A DNA stretch of 39,082 bases from Clostridium thermopalmarium DSM 5974 (GCF_002995795.1 NZ_PVXN01000024.1:1-39082), one strand, 5' to 3'; counted from the first letter of the stretch, positions 6,953 to 16,417 are shown. Notes: generated from the sequence alone by a model not told the origin. Translations and numbers: made by a program.

Positions 6953-8314
6953 CTAGACTTTTATATTTTTATCAGATACTACTTTGTTTTTTTGGAATAC
7001 TAAATAACCCATAATTGCAGCTACTGCTGTCCATGGTACCCACGCTAGCTTGTCAGATGATAGCGGAAGGCTCTCATATAATGTGCTTAAGTAACCTAAA
7101 TTTATATTTAACTTAATTCCATAAGTATAAATGCTATCATAAACTCCAAATATTAAGGATGTTATCATTGCATAGCGGCATAGATTTAAATGTCTTTCAC
7201 TTTGGTTGTTTGGCATTAATGAATAATATAAAACAAGTACGATAGCTGCTGGGTAAATACCATCAAGAATTGGTCCTAGAATTGTAAGTATTGAAGAAAG
7301 CCCCATACATCCGAAAAGTGTGCTAAAAATTAAAATTGCAATAGATGCCTTCTTGTAATCAATCTTTTTATCTGTTACTTCTACAAAGAATTCAGCACAT
7401 CCAGAAGTCATGCCAATTGCTGTTGTAAGCGCTGCAAAGAATAGTGCGATTGAAAATAATTTACCCCCTAATTTTCCAATAAGTTTAGTAGCAATTGCTG
7501 TATAGAGAGCTGTATATTCTAAATCAATTGTACCTCCTGTAGAAGCACCTATTAACATATGAGCAAGATGTGTACAACTTAACATTGCTATACCTACAAT
7601 ACCAACCCTTACAACATTTTTACTCATACGTTCCTGTGAAACACCTTTATCCTTAAGAGAATTTAAGATAACAACTCCAAATATTAATGCGCAAAGAATT
7701 TCAGCTGTTGCATAACCGTTTGTGAAACCATAGGCAAATGCTGAACCTTTATAGGTCTTTGCAACCGGCTCCCCAATTGGTGAAATTATACCTTTTCCTA
7801 CAATAATAATTACAGTTATAATAAGAAATGGGAAAAGAATGCTTGAAATACGATCCATTGTCTTTCCAGGATTCATTAAGAACCAATAAGTTATAATATA
7901 GAATAATATAGTAAATATAATCAGCGGTAACTTTGCTTCACGATTTAAACCAAAAGCCTGTACTATAGAGTCCCAAGATGCTGCACTCATACGTGGTATA
8001 GCATACAAAGGTCCCAGCACAATAATACTTGCTATTGAATATGCTAAACCTAGTTTATTTCCAAGTACACGATTAGTAATTTCTCTATAAGTGCCATTTC
8101 CTCTTGATAATGCAACATATCCAAGCAATGTAAGCAGTAAAGCTGTTATAAATGCTCCAGCAAAGGCAGCCCAAACAGATGTACCGCTTTCTTTCCCCCA
8201 GTTTACTGGCCACACCATACTAGATGCCCCGAAGTGCATTGAAAAAAGTGCTCCACCCATTGAAAGTAGTACTGCTAATTTCAGATCTCCATTCTTATTT
8301 AAACTTTTACTCAT
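6953..8314 (-). CDS. BrnQ/LIVCS-family amino acid permease
   Basis: The 453-residue integral membrane protein has about 12 hydrophobic segments. The N-terminal block MGGALFSMHFGASSMVWPVNWGKESG resembles the BrnQ pattern (LFSMFFGAGNLIFP). Family members are cation-coupled branched-chain amino acid carriers. Lying between the Etf and hotdog genes, it is inferred to move a pathway compound such as beta-alanine or beta-aminoisobutyrate across the membrane; pyrimidine uptake is less likely for this family. The longest frame begins at a GTG (8326) that sits inside the GGAGG ribosome binding site, so the ATG at 8314 with 5 nt spacing is chosen. Confidence 0.8.
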   Translation of the reverse strand: MSKSLNKNGDLKLAVLLSMGGALFSMHFGASSMVWPVNWGKESGTSVWAAFAGAFITALLLTLLGYVALSRGNGTYREITNRVLGNKLGLAYSIASIIVLGPLYAIPRMSAASWDSIVQAFGLNREAKLPLIIFTILFYIITYWFLMNPGKTMDRISSILFPFLIITVIIIVGKGIISPIGEPVAKTYKGSAFAYGFTNGYATAEILCALIFGVVILNSLKDKGVSQERMSKNVVRVGIVGIAMLSCTHLAHMLIGASTGGTIDLEYTALYTAIATKLIGKLGGKLFSIALFFAALTTAIGMTSGCAEFFVEVTDKKIDYKKASIAILIFSTLFGCMGLSSILTILGPILDGIYPAAIVLVLYYSLMPNNQSERHLNLCRYAMITSLIFGVYDSIYTYGIKLNINLGYLSTLYESLPLSSDKLAWVPWTAVAAIMGYLVFQKNKVVSDKNIKV

Positions 8315-8361
8315 ACATACCTCCACTAATTAAATATTTAGCTAAACCATGCCAACATCAT

Positions 8362-9471
8362 TTATATTTTATTGCTCTTTACCTTTGTAATTTCATCAAT
8401 CATCATTGGAACAACCTTAAATAAGTCTCCAACAATACCATAGTCTGCACAATCAAAGATTGGAGCTGTTGCGTCCTTATTTACTGCGATTATTAATTCA
8501 GAATCCTGCATACCTGCCTTATGTTGAATTGCACCGGAAATACCAAGGGCAATGTAAATCTTTGGATGTACAGTCTTACCTGTCTGACCAACCTGATGAT
8601 CTGCTGTAAGCCAGCCTGAGTCAATAACAGCACGGCTTCCACCTATAACTCCACCACCAAAAGCATCTGCAAGCTTATGCGCAAGCTGGATTCCAGCCTC
8701 AACATTCTTACTAATACCACGGCCTACGGAAACGATAACATCTGCACCAATTAAATCAATCAACTGTCTTTTTTCTTTAACAACCTTAAGAACTTTTGTA
8801 TTTATATCACTTTCACAAATAGAAACAGGATGTAGTTCTATTTCACATGCATCAGCCTTTGCTTGATTAAATTCTGATTTCTTCATGACACCTGGACGTA
8901 CAGTTGACATACATGGTCTGAAACGTGGACAGATAATTGTTGCCATAAGATGCCCTCCAAATGCGGGACGTGTCATTTTTAAGTTCACATCATCCATTTT
9001 GAAAGTTGTCTTTGATAGATCAAGAGTAGAAGATTTTGAAAGGAAATCAACATACTTTTTCATGTCAATATCAAGATGTGTGCAGTCTGCTGTAAGTCCT
9101 GTATGTAAACGTGCTGCACAGCGTGGAGCCAGATCTCGACCAATGCTAGATGCTCCCATTAATATAACTTCAGGTTTCTTCTCCATTACAATGTCGCAAA
9201 GTACCTTTGTATACGCATCTGTTGTATAAACCTCTAATACAGGATCATCACATACTATTACCTTGTCTGCACCGTATCCTCCAAGTTCTCTAGCAATGTC
9301 TTTTACATTGTATCCAAGAAGTACACCCACAAGCTTTGATCCGCGCTCATCAGCCAGCTTACGACCCTCGGAGATTAATTCAAAATCAGTATTCATTAAT
9401 TTTCCATTACGCTGTTCACAAAATACCCAAATATCCTTGAACGCACTTATATCAGAACTATTAAAACTCAT
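8362..9471 (-). CDS. etfA: Electron transfer flavoprotein alpha subunit
   Basis: The 369-residue protein shows the C-terminal FAD-binding signature of EtfA: GRGISKN, GGSRAVIDSGW, QVGQTGKTVHPKIYIALGISGAIQH in short overlapping pieces. With EtfB it passes electrons from NADH to the acyl-CoA dehydrogenase encoded just upstream. The gene order dehydrogenase-etfB-etfA is the one described for acryloyl-CoA reductase of Clostridium propionicum. There is no ferredoxin-like N-terminal extension. Whether this Etf bifurcates electrons cannot be read from the sequence by eye. AAGGAGA lies 9 nt before the ATG, and the gene follows etfB by 21 bp. Confidence 0.92.
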   Translation of the reverse strand: MSFNSSDISAFKDIWVFCEQRNGKLMNTDFELISEGRKLADERGSKLVGVLLGYNVKDIARELGGYGADKVIVCDDPVLEVYTTDAYTKVLCDIVMEKKPEVILMGASSIGRDLAPRCAARLHTGLTADCTHLDIDMKKYVDFLSKSSTLDLSKTTFKMDDVNLKMTRPAFGGHLMATIICPRFRPCMSTVRPGVMKKSEFNQAKADACEIELHPVSICESDINTKVLKVVKEKRQLIDLIGADVIVSVGRGISKNVEAGIQLAHKLADAFGGGVIGGSRAVIDSGWLTADHQVGQTGKTVHPKIYIALGISGAIQHKAGMQDSELIIAVNKDATAPIFDCADYGIVGDLFKVVPMMIDEITKVKSNKI

Positions 9472-9492
9472 ATTCTCATGTCTCCTTTCAAA

Positions 9493-10296
9493 TTAAATAA
9501 CATGTTTCTCCTGTAATCTCGCTACTAAATCTGCTATTGCTTCTCTGCTAGCCCCTTCAAACATCATGCCTACACCCTTCTGAGGTGGTGTAAAAGACTT
9601 GAATATATTAGTAGGTGAACCTTTAAGCCCAATTGTATCCACCTCAATTAATGGTTCATCCTTAAGTGCTTGGAAATCAAGGATTGTAAGTGGTTTCTTA
9701 TAGCAATTCATAATACCATCTATAGTCATATAACGAGTTGGAGAATTTTTTTCTTTTATACATGTGATTAGACAAGGAGTTTGAACCTGAATTATCATAT
9801 ATCCATCTTCAAGCATACGCTTTACTACTAGTTCATTATCTTTCTTACTAATTTCAGATACATAAGTAACTTGAGGAATATTAAGCTTTTCTGCAATTTG
9901 AGGTCCAACCTGCGCTGTATCCCCATCAATTGCCTGACGTCCACAGAAAATGATGTCCTCTTTACTAATTCCAAGATGTGAAATTGCTGCTGCAATAATC
10001 TGAGATGTTGCAAATGTATCAGAGCCACTGAATTCTCGCGAAGAAATCAGAACAGCATCATCTGCACCCATGGCAAGAAGCTCACGAAGCATTTTCTCTG
10101 CTTGAGGAGGACCCATTGTTATCGCTGTTACCCTGCATCCGGTTATATCTTTAAGTCTAAGTGCCTGCTCCATGGCGCCCATATCGTCTGGATTGGTTAT
10201 AGTAGCCATAGAAGCACGATTTAGAGTTCCATCTGGATTTATTGCAACTTTACCTGAAGTATCCGGAACCTGTTTAACACAAACATAAATTCTCAT
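9493..10296 (-). CDS. etfB: Electron transfer flavoprotein beta subunit
   Basis: The 267-residue product opens with the EtfB hallmark MRIYVCVKQVPDT and contains the nucleotide-binding region TAITMGPPQAEKMLRELLAMGADDAVL and the GRQAIDGDTAQVGPQIAE motif. It pairs with EtfA and docks to the dehydrogenase. The length is normal for the family. AAAAGGGGTG precedes the ATG, and the gene starts 19 bp after the acyl-CoA dehydrogenase stop, consistent with stoichiometric expression of the three-part complex. Confidence 0.92.
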   Translation of the reverse strand: MRIYVCVKQVPDTSGKVAINPDGTLNRASMATITNPDDMGAMEQALRLKDITGCRVTAITMGPPQAEKMLRELLAMGADDAVLISSREFSGSDTFATSQIIAAAISHLGISKEDIIFCGRQAIDGDTAQVGPQIAEKLNIPQVTYVSEISKKDNELVVKRMLEDGYMIIQVQTPCLITCIKEKNSPTRYMTIDGIMNCYKKPLTILDFQALKDEPLIEVDTIGLKGSPTNIFKSFTPPQKGVGMMFEGASREAIADLVARLQEKHVI

Positions 10297-10315
10297 TATT
10301 CCCTACACCCCTTTT

Positions 10316-11461
10316 CTATTTATTCATAACTGCTCTAGAGATAACTACTTTATGAATTTCAGAAGTACCCTCATAAATTTCTGTAATTTTAGCATCACGA
10401 TACATACGTTCCAATGGATAATCCTTCATATAGCCATATCCTCCATGAATTTGGAGTGCTAAATTTGTAACAAAACGTGCATTTTCAGAAGCATTAAGCT
10501 TACACATAGCTGCCTCTGTTGTAAAAGGTTTCCCAGAATCCTCAAGATATGCAGCATACTGTACAAGGGTTTTTGCAGCCATTGTCTTTGTTGCCATATC
10601 AGCAATATACCATTGTATGCCCTGCAAATTTGCAATTGGCTTGCCAAATTGCACACGTTCTTTTGAATATTTAATAGAAAGTTCTAAAGCACCTTCTGCA
10701 ACTCCTACAGCTTGAGCCCCTATTCCTATACGCGCTCTATCAAGTGCTTGCATTGCAATTTTAAAACCTTCCCCTTCTTTTCCAATAAGATTAGAAGCTG
10801 GAACACGGCAATCTTCAAATATAAGTTCAGCCGTTTCCGAACCTGCAAGTCCCATTTTTTCCTCAATCTTACCAACACTAAATCCTGGTGTTCCTTTTTC
10901 AACTATGATTGCAGACATTCCCTTTAATCCCTTGTTAGGCTGTGTAAGTGCAAATACTATAAGTACATCTGCACGGCTGCCTCCAGAAATAAAGCACTTT
11001 GTTCCATTTAATATATACTCATTTGTTTCCGGATCAAAAATAGCTGTTGTCTTTACGGAACCTGCATCAGAACCAGCATTTGGCTCGGTGAGTGCAAATG
11101 CTCCTAAGGATCCCCCCTTTGTAATCATAGGAAGATATTTCTGCTTCTGCTCTTCATTTCCATGCCTGTAGATACATTGAGGTGCAATTAGATGGATTGA
11201 TAAAATTGCTGCAGAAGTCATACACTTCTTTGCAAACTCTGAAACAGCTATAACTTTTTCTAATGCACCACCACCAGAACCTCCGTACTGACTAGGAATG
11301 CCTATTCCCGTAAACCCCAGTGATGCCATCTTTTTGAAATTTTCTTCTGGAAAAACATGTTCAAGATCAATACGTGCTGCAGCTGGTTCTAATTCATTCT
11401 CGGCAAACTGTTGAGCTAAGTCTTTAATCATTTCCTGTTCTCTGGTTAATGAAAAATCCAT
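10316..11461 (-). CDS. Acyl-CoA dehydrogenase, probable acryloyl-CoA (enoyl-CoA) reductase
   Basis: The product has 381 residues counted from the ATG at 11461 (MDFSLTREQEMIKDLA, the usual family start). The frame extends to 11500, but the added residues are atypical. FAD/substrate motifs are GAFALTEPNAGSDAG and CFISGG. The C-terminal IYEGTSEIHK carries the probable catalytic base E364, and the Arg/Gly-rich FAD-dimer motif QIHGGYGYMKDYPLER is intact. With EtfAB downstream I infer the reductive direction, acryloyl-CoA (or methacrylyl-CoA) to propionyl-CoA (or isobutyryl-CoA), at the expense of NADH. Butyryl-CoA dehydrogenase would look similar, so the substrate rests on gene context. It is the first gene of the downstream operon. 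Confidence 0.85.
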   Translation of the reverse strand: MDFSLTREQEMIKDLAQQFAENELEPAAARIDLEHVFPEENFKKMASLGFTGIGIPSQYGGSGGGALEKVIAVSEFAKKCMTSAAILSIHLIAPQCIYRHGNEEQKQKYLPMITKGGSLGAFALTEPNAGSDAGSVKTTAIFDPETNEYILNGTKCFISGGSRADVLIVFALTQPNKGLKGMSAIIVEKGTPGFSVGKIEEKMGLAGSETAELIFEDCRVPASNLIGKEGEGFKIAMQALDRARIGIGAQAVGVAEGALELSIKYSKERVQFGKPIANLQGIQWYIADMATKTMAAKTLVQYAAYLEDSGKPFTTEAAMCKLNASENARFVTNLALQIHGGYGYMKDYPLERMYRDAKITEIYEGTSEIHKVVISRAVMNK

Positions 11462-11582
11462 ATGCTTTCTCATCCTTTCTTTAATATGGAGTAGAGACAT
11501 TTTTTAATACTATATTTAATGACCACACTTTGATGCTTCATCTTATTTTCTAATACTCTTCTTGCTATATTTCATATAAAAT

Positions 11583-11611
11583 GTTATCTTATCCAGTTAC
11601 TGGAATGTCAA
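11583..11611 (-). promoter_or_regulatory. Promoter of the acyl-CoA dehydrogenase operon with shared operator
   Basis: On the minus strand TTGACA (11606-11611) and a weak -10 GATAAC (11583-11588) flank a 17 bp spacer. The spacer contains CCAGTAACTGG (11593-11603), whose arms CCAGT/ACTGG are perfect inverted repeats around one base. Positions 11590-11611 are identical to 18802-18823 in front of the other operon. An operator inside the spacer fits repression by a dimeric regulator or activation by spacer distortion. The regulator is not identified. Confidence 0.7.
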
Positions 11612-11723
11612 CAACTTTATTATGTTTTTATTTATATAATTTCAGTCAAGCTTTCCCACGCTAAAATCCTAATATAATTTCAAGATATATAGTATATAAC
11701 TCTGTTCTATAGTATCTAGTAAT

Positions 11724-11763
11724 TTTAAAAAAGACTGTTGATAAGATACGCCTATCAACAGTC
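11724..11763 (-). terminator. Terminator of the pyrimidine operon after preA
   Basis: GACTGTTGATA and TATCAACAGTC form a perfect 11 bp stem with a 9-nt loop (11733-11763), followed on the minus strand by TTTTTTAAAA. It lies 11 bp after the preA stop codon and divides the two catabolic operons. Confidence 0.9.
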
Positions 11764-11773
11764 CTAATTTAAT

Positions 11774-13027
11774 TTAAGAGTATATAGTTTTTAAAGCTAC
11801 TTCATGTGGCTCTCTATTTTCCTTGAATCGAACTTCACCTGGAGTAATGCATTGATATACAGGGCAAACATTTAAGCATAAATGACAGCCAACACATTTA
11901 TCATTTATAGTAGGTTTTCTATTTTCCTTATTCCAATCAATAGCTTGATGTCCTCCATCATAGCAAGAAATATAACACCTGCCGCAGCCAACACATAGTT
12001 CTTCATTTATTTTAGGAATAATCCTAAATGAACGATCAATTTCATCTGCTCCAACTATATTAGGTAATGCTAAACCTACTAAATCTTTTAATTTTTCAAC
12101 TCCTCTCTCTTCCATATAGTAAGATAATCCACTAATCATATCCTCAACAATTCTATATCCATATTGCATTACTGCAGTTGTAACTTGTATGTTTTCACAA
12201 CCTAATAACAAGAATTCTAAACAATCCTGCCAAGTTTCTATACCACCTATTCCTGAAACTGGAATATCCTTTAGTTCTGGATCATGTTTTAAATCTGAAA
12301 TAAATCTAAGAGCTATAGGTTTTATTGCCGCACCAGAATATCCTGATACAGAAGATTTACCATTTACTACAGGCATTGCAGTTAGGTTTTCTAAATCAAT
12401 ATTAGTAATGGATTTAACTGTGTTAATAGCAGATATTCCTTTAGCTCCTGCCTCTATAGCAGCCTTTGCTGGAACCTGCATTAAAGTAATATTTGGTGTC
12501 ATTTTAGCAATAACCGGTAGATGAGTGTTTTCTACTACAGCTTTAGTGTATTCATATACTAAAGCTGGATTTGTTCCTACATCAGAACCCATGGAAGAAC
12601 TAGTCATTTGTGGACAAGAGAAGTTACATTCTATCATATCTGCTCCTGCTTCAGTTACCTTTTTAGCTAAAATTTCCCACTCTTCTTTAGTGCTGCCCAT
12701 AATGCTAACAGCTAGAACTTTAGTAGGGTAATCTTTCTTTAATCTTCGTATATACTCTAAATTAACCTCTAATGGCTTTTCAGATATCTGTTCCATATTC
12801 TTAAATCCTGTCCAAGGAGTTCCTTCCTTTTTAGTTATGTCAAATCTAGGAGAGCATTCATCAGGAATATAAATACCTACTGTTTTATAGAAAACTCCTG
12901 CCCATCCTGCATCGAAAGCCTTAGCTATCATATCGTAATTGCTACAAACCGGTGAAGAAGATAGAAAAAATGGATTTTCACATTTTACACCTAAAAATTC
13001 TATAGATAAATCCTTTTTATATGCCAT
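11774..13027 (-). CDS. preA: NAD-dependent dihydropyrimidine dehydrogenase, catalytic subunit PreA
   Basis: The product has 417 residues. A dihydroorotate-dehydrogenase-like FMN barrel occupies about 1-330, beginning [20 protein letters not shown]. The active-site ECNFSCP carries the presumed proton donor C138. The C-terminus bears two ferredoxin-type motifs ([11 protein letters not shown] and [12 protein letters not shown]) for 2 [4Fe-4S]. With PreT it reduces uracil or thymine to the 5,6-dihydro compound with NADH; PreTA enzymes are also known to inactivate 5-fluorouracil. It lies 11 bp after preT with a GGAGG-type site and is the last gene of the operon. Domain order and length match E. 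coli PreA. Confidence 0.93.
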   Translation of the reverse strand: MAYKKDLSIEFLGVKCENPFFLSSSPVCSNYDMIAKAFDAGWAGVFYKTVGIYIPDECSPRFDITKKEGTPWTGFKNMEQISEKPLEVNLEYIRRLKKDYPTKVLAVSIMGSTKEEWEILAKKVTEAGADMIECNFSCPQMTSSSMGSDVGTNPALVYEYTKAVVENTHLPVIAKMTPNITLMQVPAKAAIEAGAKGISAINTVKSITNIDLENLTAMPVVNGKSSVSGYSGAAIKPIALRFISDLKHDPELKDIPVSGIGGIETWQDCLEFLLLGCENIQVTTAVMQYGYRIVEDMISGLSYYMEERGVEKLKDLVGLALPNIVGADEIDRSFRIIPKINEELCVGCGRCYISCYDGGHQAIDWNKENRKPTINDKCVGCHLCLNVCPVYQCITPGEVRFKENREPHEVALKTIYS

Positions 13028-13038
13028 AATGACCCCTC

Positions 13039-14253
13039 CTATTTATTTAAATATGAAATAATTTTTTCTGCAGATTCTTTTCCCTCAGCAACTGCCTCTA
13101 CCACAGTCTTTCCGCCGTTAATAAAGTCTCCAGCTGCAAATACGCCTTCTTCAATGGCATAGTTTTTATATTCTTCACTAGCTTCTTGTCCAATTGCAAA
13201 GATTATATGATCTGCCTTTAACTTCATTTCTGAGTATCCGTCTCTAGATTTGCAAACTAAACCTACAACCTTATTATTTTCTCCAAGTATCCTCTCTGGA
13301 GCAAACTCTGTATATATAGGTATTCCCATGCTTTGAGCATAGTGAAGTTCAGAACTATGTGCAGGTGATTCCTCAATACTTCTTCTATATACAATGCTAA
13401 CTTTACCCTTAGATAACTGTCTAGCAGTTGTTGCACAATCCAATGCCACATCTCCTAGTCCAATAACAACAACGTTATCACCTATTTCAATTTTTCCGTT
13501 AGAACTTCGAGCATTTGCTAAAAATGATAATGCACTTTCTACTCCATTTAAATCGCGACCTTCAATATTAATATCCTTAGATTTAGAAAGACCAACACCA
13601 ATGAATATAGCATTATATTCATTTTTTAATTTCTTAATATCCTCTGGTGCAATATGTTCATTAGTTCTAAATTCTACACCTAATTCCCTAAGACAATTAA
13701 TATCTTGCTCAACAACTTCTTGAGGTAGACGTGATGGAGTGATTCCATAAGTAAGCATTCCGCCTATCCTTTCCTTTTCTTCAAAGACTGTTACTTGATA
13801 TCCTTCCTCAGCTAACCTTGCAGCACATGCTAAAGAGGCTGGTCCAGAACCTACACATGCAATTCTTTCTTCTCTTTTTTTCTTAGGAGCCTTTAAAACC
13901 TTTAAATTAAATAATTTTTCTTGATCCATTGCGAACTTTTGTAATTTTCCAATATTGATTGGTTTGTCTATTCCGGTTCTGCTGCATGCTTTTTCACATA
14001 AGTCTTCATGTGGACATATCATGGCACAACATGCTCCAAGTATATTGTTAGATCTAATAACCTCTGCTGCTCCCTTTATATTCTTAAAGCGAATAGAACG
14101 TATAAACTTTCCTGGGTCAGTTTTTGCTGGACATTCTTTGCTGCATGGTGGATCCTCACATAATAAACATCTACTAGCTTCCTCAATTGCTGTTCTAATA
14201 TTATAATCCTGCACATTTTGCTCACCATAAGCGAGTTTGTTAACTTTTGCCAT
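13039..14253 (-). CDS. preT: Dihydropyrimidine dehydrogenase, NADH-accepting subunit PreT
   Basis: The product has 404 residues, GltD-like. The N-terminal Cys cluster C29, C32, C37, C41 and C75-C90 ([28 protein letters not shown]) matches the [4Fe-4S] domain of mammalian DPYD and PreT. The first nucleotide fold is VGSGPAS (134-140) for [16 protein letters not shown] later in the chain marks the NAD(P)H fold. It feeds electrons to PreA for pyrimidine reduction. AAGGGGGAATT precedes the ATG. A 180 bp gap with a hairpin separates it from the DUF1097 gene, so an internal promoter or partial stop is possible. Confidence 0.92.
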   Translation of the reverse strand: MAKVNKLAYGEQNVQDYNIRTAIEEASRCLLCEDPPCSKECPAKTDPGKFIRSIRFKNIKGAAEVIRSNNILGACCAMICPHEDLCEKACSRTGIDKPINIGKLQKFAMDQEKLFNLKVLKAPKKKREERIACVGSGPASLACAARLAEEGYQVTVFEEKERIGGMLTYGITPSRLPQEVVEQDINCLRELGVEFRTNEHIAPEDIKKLKNEYNAIFIGVGLSKSKDINIEGRDLNGVESALSFLANARSSNGKIEIGDNVVVIGLGDVALDCATTARQLSKGKVSIVYRRSIEESPAHSSELHYAQSMGIPIYTEFAPERILGENNKVVGLVCKSRDGYSEMKLKADHIIFAIGQEASEEYKNYAIEEGVFAAGDFINGGKTVVEAVAEGKESAEKIISYLNK

Positions 14254-14367
14254 TATAATTCCCCCTTACATAAATATAAAAGTTTATATTTCTAACAAAT
14301 AACAGATGGTATATATGTCCATCTATTATTTATGGGTTTCTTTGATATACATTTATAAAGAGTACAT

Positions 14368-14406
14368 AAGGGTTATCTCGAGATTTTATACCATGAGATA
14401 GCCCTT
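14368..14406 (-). other. Hairpin between the DUF1097 gene and preT
   Basis: AAGGGTTATCTC (14368-14379) and GAGATAGCCCTT (14395-14406) pair with one wobble around a 15-nt loop. On the minus strand no long T run follows, so it may be a weak terminator or a stabilising structure that changes the preTA dose relative to the upstream genes. Confidence 0.45.
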
Positions 14407-14434
14407 ATATACATATATTAGTTTTTAATTTACT

Positions 14435-14917
14435 TTATAAATTTTTTTCTACTTTTCTACTCTTTTTATTAGTGAGATTAAAAAGCCAATCTCCGCTGCA
14501 TTGACATGCGTGTCCTAATAAGCCTCCTAATAAAAGTGAAGGTAATACAAGCTTCCAATCTCCATTTGCAGCAAAAGTTGAAAAACTTCCAAAAAAAGTT
14601 CCAGGTATATATGCAAATAATTTACTTTTTGCTTGAATACACATACCAAATGTTATTATCGTTGTCATAATAGATCCAGCTATTTCAGGTTGAATTCCAA
14701 GTACTGGGCTTAATTTTATTGCAATCATAGCCCAAATTACTCCACTTATATTTGCAATAAGAGAAGCTTTTAATCCTTCCTTCTTTCCTCCTGCTGCAAA
14801 GTAACTTGTGCAACCAGAAAATCCAGCCCATCCTAATAACCCAATTATGCCGCTTACATAACTCCAAATTCCGCACAAAATGGCTGTTGTTATTGAAAGT
14901 GACAATAATGAACCCAT
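14435..14917 (-). CDS. DUF1097-family membrane protein
   Basis: The product has 160 residues with about five hydrophobic segments (about 6-25, 29-42, 50-70, 78-100 and 118-135) and ends in a basic tail (KKSRKVEKN). The pattern SGVIWAMIAI, FGMCIQAKSKLFAYIPGTFFGSFSTFA resembles DUF1097 (PF06496; E. coli YcdZ), whose function is not known. It lies 34 bp after the dihydropyrimidinase gene and before preT. No recognisable uracil permease is present in the window, so a role in moving a pyrimidine or pathway product is a reasonable but unproven inference. AGAGGTG lies 4 nt before the ATG. Confidence 0.7.
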   Translation of the reverse strand: MGSLLSLSITTAILCGIWSYVSGIIGLLGWAGFSGCTSYFAAGGKKEGLKASLIANISGVIWAMIAIKLSPVLGIQPEIAGSIMTTIITFGMCIQAKSKLFAYIPGTFFGSFSTFAANGDWKLVLPSLLLGGLLGHACQCSGDWLFNLTNKKSRKVEKNL

Positions 14918-14950
14918 CTTTCACCTCTAATCTAAATAATTATTTATAAA

Positions 14951-16339
14951 TTAAACTATTATAGGAGCTCCTCTCTTTATAAATTCTCCTCTTCCTTCTT
15001 CTCCTACAAACTTACCATTTTCAGCAATCAAATCTCCTCGAGAGAAAGTTGCTACAGGATATCCTTTTATTTCAAATCCTTCATAAGGTGTATAATCAAC
15101 ATTTTCATGTAAAATACCCTTTGTTATCTTTACTTTCTTATTAGGATCTAAAACTACTATATCTGCATCACTGCCTACTGCAATTGTTCCTTTTTTAGGA
15201 TACATACCAAATATCTTTGCACTATTTGTAGATGTAATTTCAACAAATTTATTTAAAGAAATCCTTCCCTTATCTACACCTTCTGAATACATTAATGCCA
15301 TTCTTAATTCAATACCTGGAGCTCCATTAGGTATCTTAGTGAAATCATCCTTACCCAATTCTTTTTGTTTCATAAAAAATGGACAGTGATCTGTCGCAAT
15401 AGTTTGTAAAACACCATCGTTAATCATCTTCCAAAGCGCTTCATTATTCTTCTTGTTCCTTAATGGTGGTGACATTACATATTTTGAACCATTAAAATTA
15501 GGTTCCTCGTATCTTGTATCATCTAATAGTAAATATTGTGGACATGTTTCACCCATTACTGGTAGGCCTTTTTCTCTAGCCTTTTTAATTGCAGCAGCAG
15601 ACTCTTCACAGCTTACATGAACTACATGTAAAGGCGCATTTGAAATCTGTGCCATCTTTATTGCTCTATTTGTAGCCTCTTCTTCACATATATAAGGTCT
15701 TGACATTGCATGGTACTTTGGTTCAATCTTTCCTTCAGAAAGAAGTTTTTCTGTTAAATACTTTATAGCATAATAGTTTTCTGCATGTACACCAATAAGT
15801 CCACCTGCCTCACTAGCAGTTTTTAAAACTTCAATTAAAGTAAAGTCATCAACTCTCATATTGTCATATACCATAAATACTTTAAAACTAGAATATCCTT
15901 CAGAAATAACTTGAGGAATCTCCTTCTTTACATCATCATTTATTTGTGTAACCGCAATATGAATTCCATAATCTATAACAGCTTTATTATCAGCCTTTTT
16001 TCTCCATATATCAGCAGTCTCGTGTAAAGTCTTACCCTGAGGTTGCACAGCAAAATCTACTATGGTAGTAGTTCCACCAATTGCAGCAGCTTTAGTTCCA
16101 GTGCAAAAATCATCACTAGAGTAAGTTCCTCCGAAAGGCATATCTAAATGAGTATGCGCATCAATTCCTCCAGGTATAAGATACATTCCATTTGCATCAT
16201 AAACTCTATCAGCTTCAGTTGCTAATATATTTTCTCCTATTTCCACTATTTTTTGATTCTTGACAGCAACATCTGCTTTAAATGTATCTGCTGCTGTAAC
16301 AACAGTTCCATTCTTAATGACAAGATCATATTTTGCCAT
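14951..16339 (-). CDS. hydA: Dihydropyrimidinase (hydantoinase family)
   Basis: This 462-residue amidohydrolase opens dihydrouracil or dihydrothymine to the N-carbamoyl-beta-amino acid. Binuclear-metal ligands are visible: H62 and H64 in AHTHLD, the probable carboxylated lysine K153 in SSFKVFMVY, H185 in GVHAEN, H241 in HVVHVS and D317 in ATDHCPF. The C-terminal strand VDYTPYEGFEIKGYP is typical of dihydropyrimidinases and D-hydantoinases. The frame opens at 16375, but AGAGGTG lies 7 nt before the ATG at 16339 (MAKYDLVIKNG), the normal family start. It follows the amidohydrolase gene directly. Confidence 0.93.
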   Translation of the reverse strand: MAKYDLVIKNGTVVTAADTFKADVAVKNQKIVEIGENILATEADRVYDANGMYLIPGGIDAHTHLDMPFGGTYSSDDFCTGTKAAAIGGTTTIVDFAVQPQGKTLHETADIWRKKADNKAVIDYGIHIAVTQINDDVKKEIPQVISEGYSSFKVFMVYDNMRVDDFTLIEVLKTASEAGGLIGVHAENYYAIKYLTEKLLSEGKIEPKYHAMSRPYICEEEATNRAIKMAQISNAPLHVVHVSCEESAAAIKKAREKGLPVMGETCPQYLLLDDTRYEEPNFNGSKYVMSPPLRNKKNNEALWKMINDGVLQTIATDHCPFFMKQKELGKDDFTKIPNGAPGIELRMALMYSEGVDKGRISLNKFVEITSTNSAKIFGMYPKKGTIAVGSDADIVVLDPNKKVKITKGILHENVDYTPYEGFEIKGYPVATFSRGDLIAENGKFVGEEGRGEFIKRGAPIIV

Positions 16340-16417
16340 TATATAACACCTCTTTCTTACCTTTTTAATAAGCAACTATTACTTAACACATATCACTGAA
16401 ATACAGGCTATTAGCTT

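Larger units (their letters stand above)
11462..11773. other. Operon junction: preA terminator and second operon promoter
   Basis: This gap between the two catabolic operons holds, in the direction of transcription, the preA terminator (11724-11763), AT-rich sequence, the promoter with the shared operator (11583-11611) and a leader of about 115 nt before the acyl-CoA dehydrogenase start. No gene is visible. Confidence 0.7.

Noticed and set aside
4774-11461. Carnitine/crotonobetaine reduction operon (Cai-like)
   Set aside because: A CaiB-like transferase, an acyl-CoA dehydrogenase and Etf genes are shared with cai operons, but there is no BCCT carrier CaiT, no crotonase CaiD and no ligase CaiC. 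The promoter block shared with the pyrimidine operon and the ammonia-lyase-like genes fit beta-amino acids better. It remains the main alternative.
13394-13723. Open frame opposite preT (109 codons, plus strand)
   Set aside because: It lies wholly antisense to preT, has no ribosome binding site and no recognisable protein features. Similar antisense frames over etfA, preA, hydA and the transporter genes were dismissed for the same reason.
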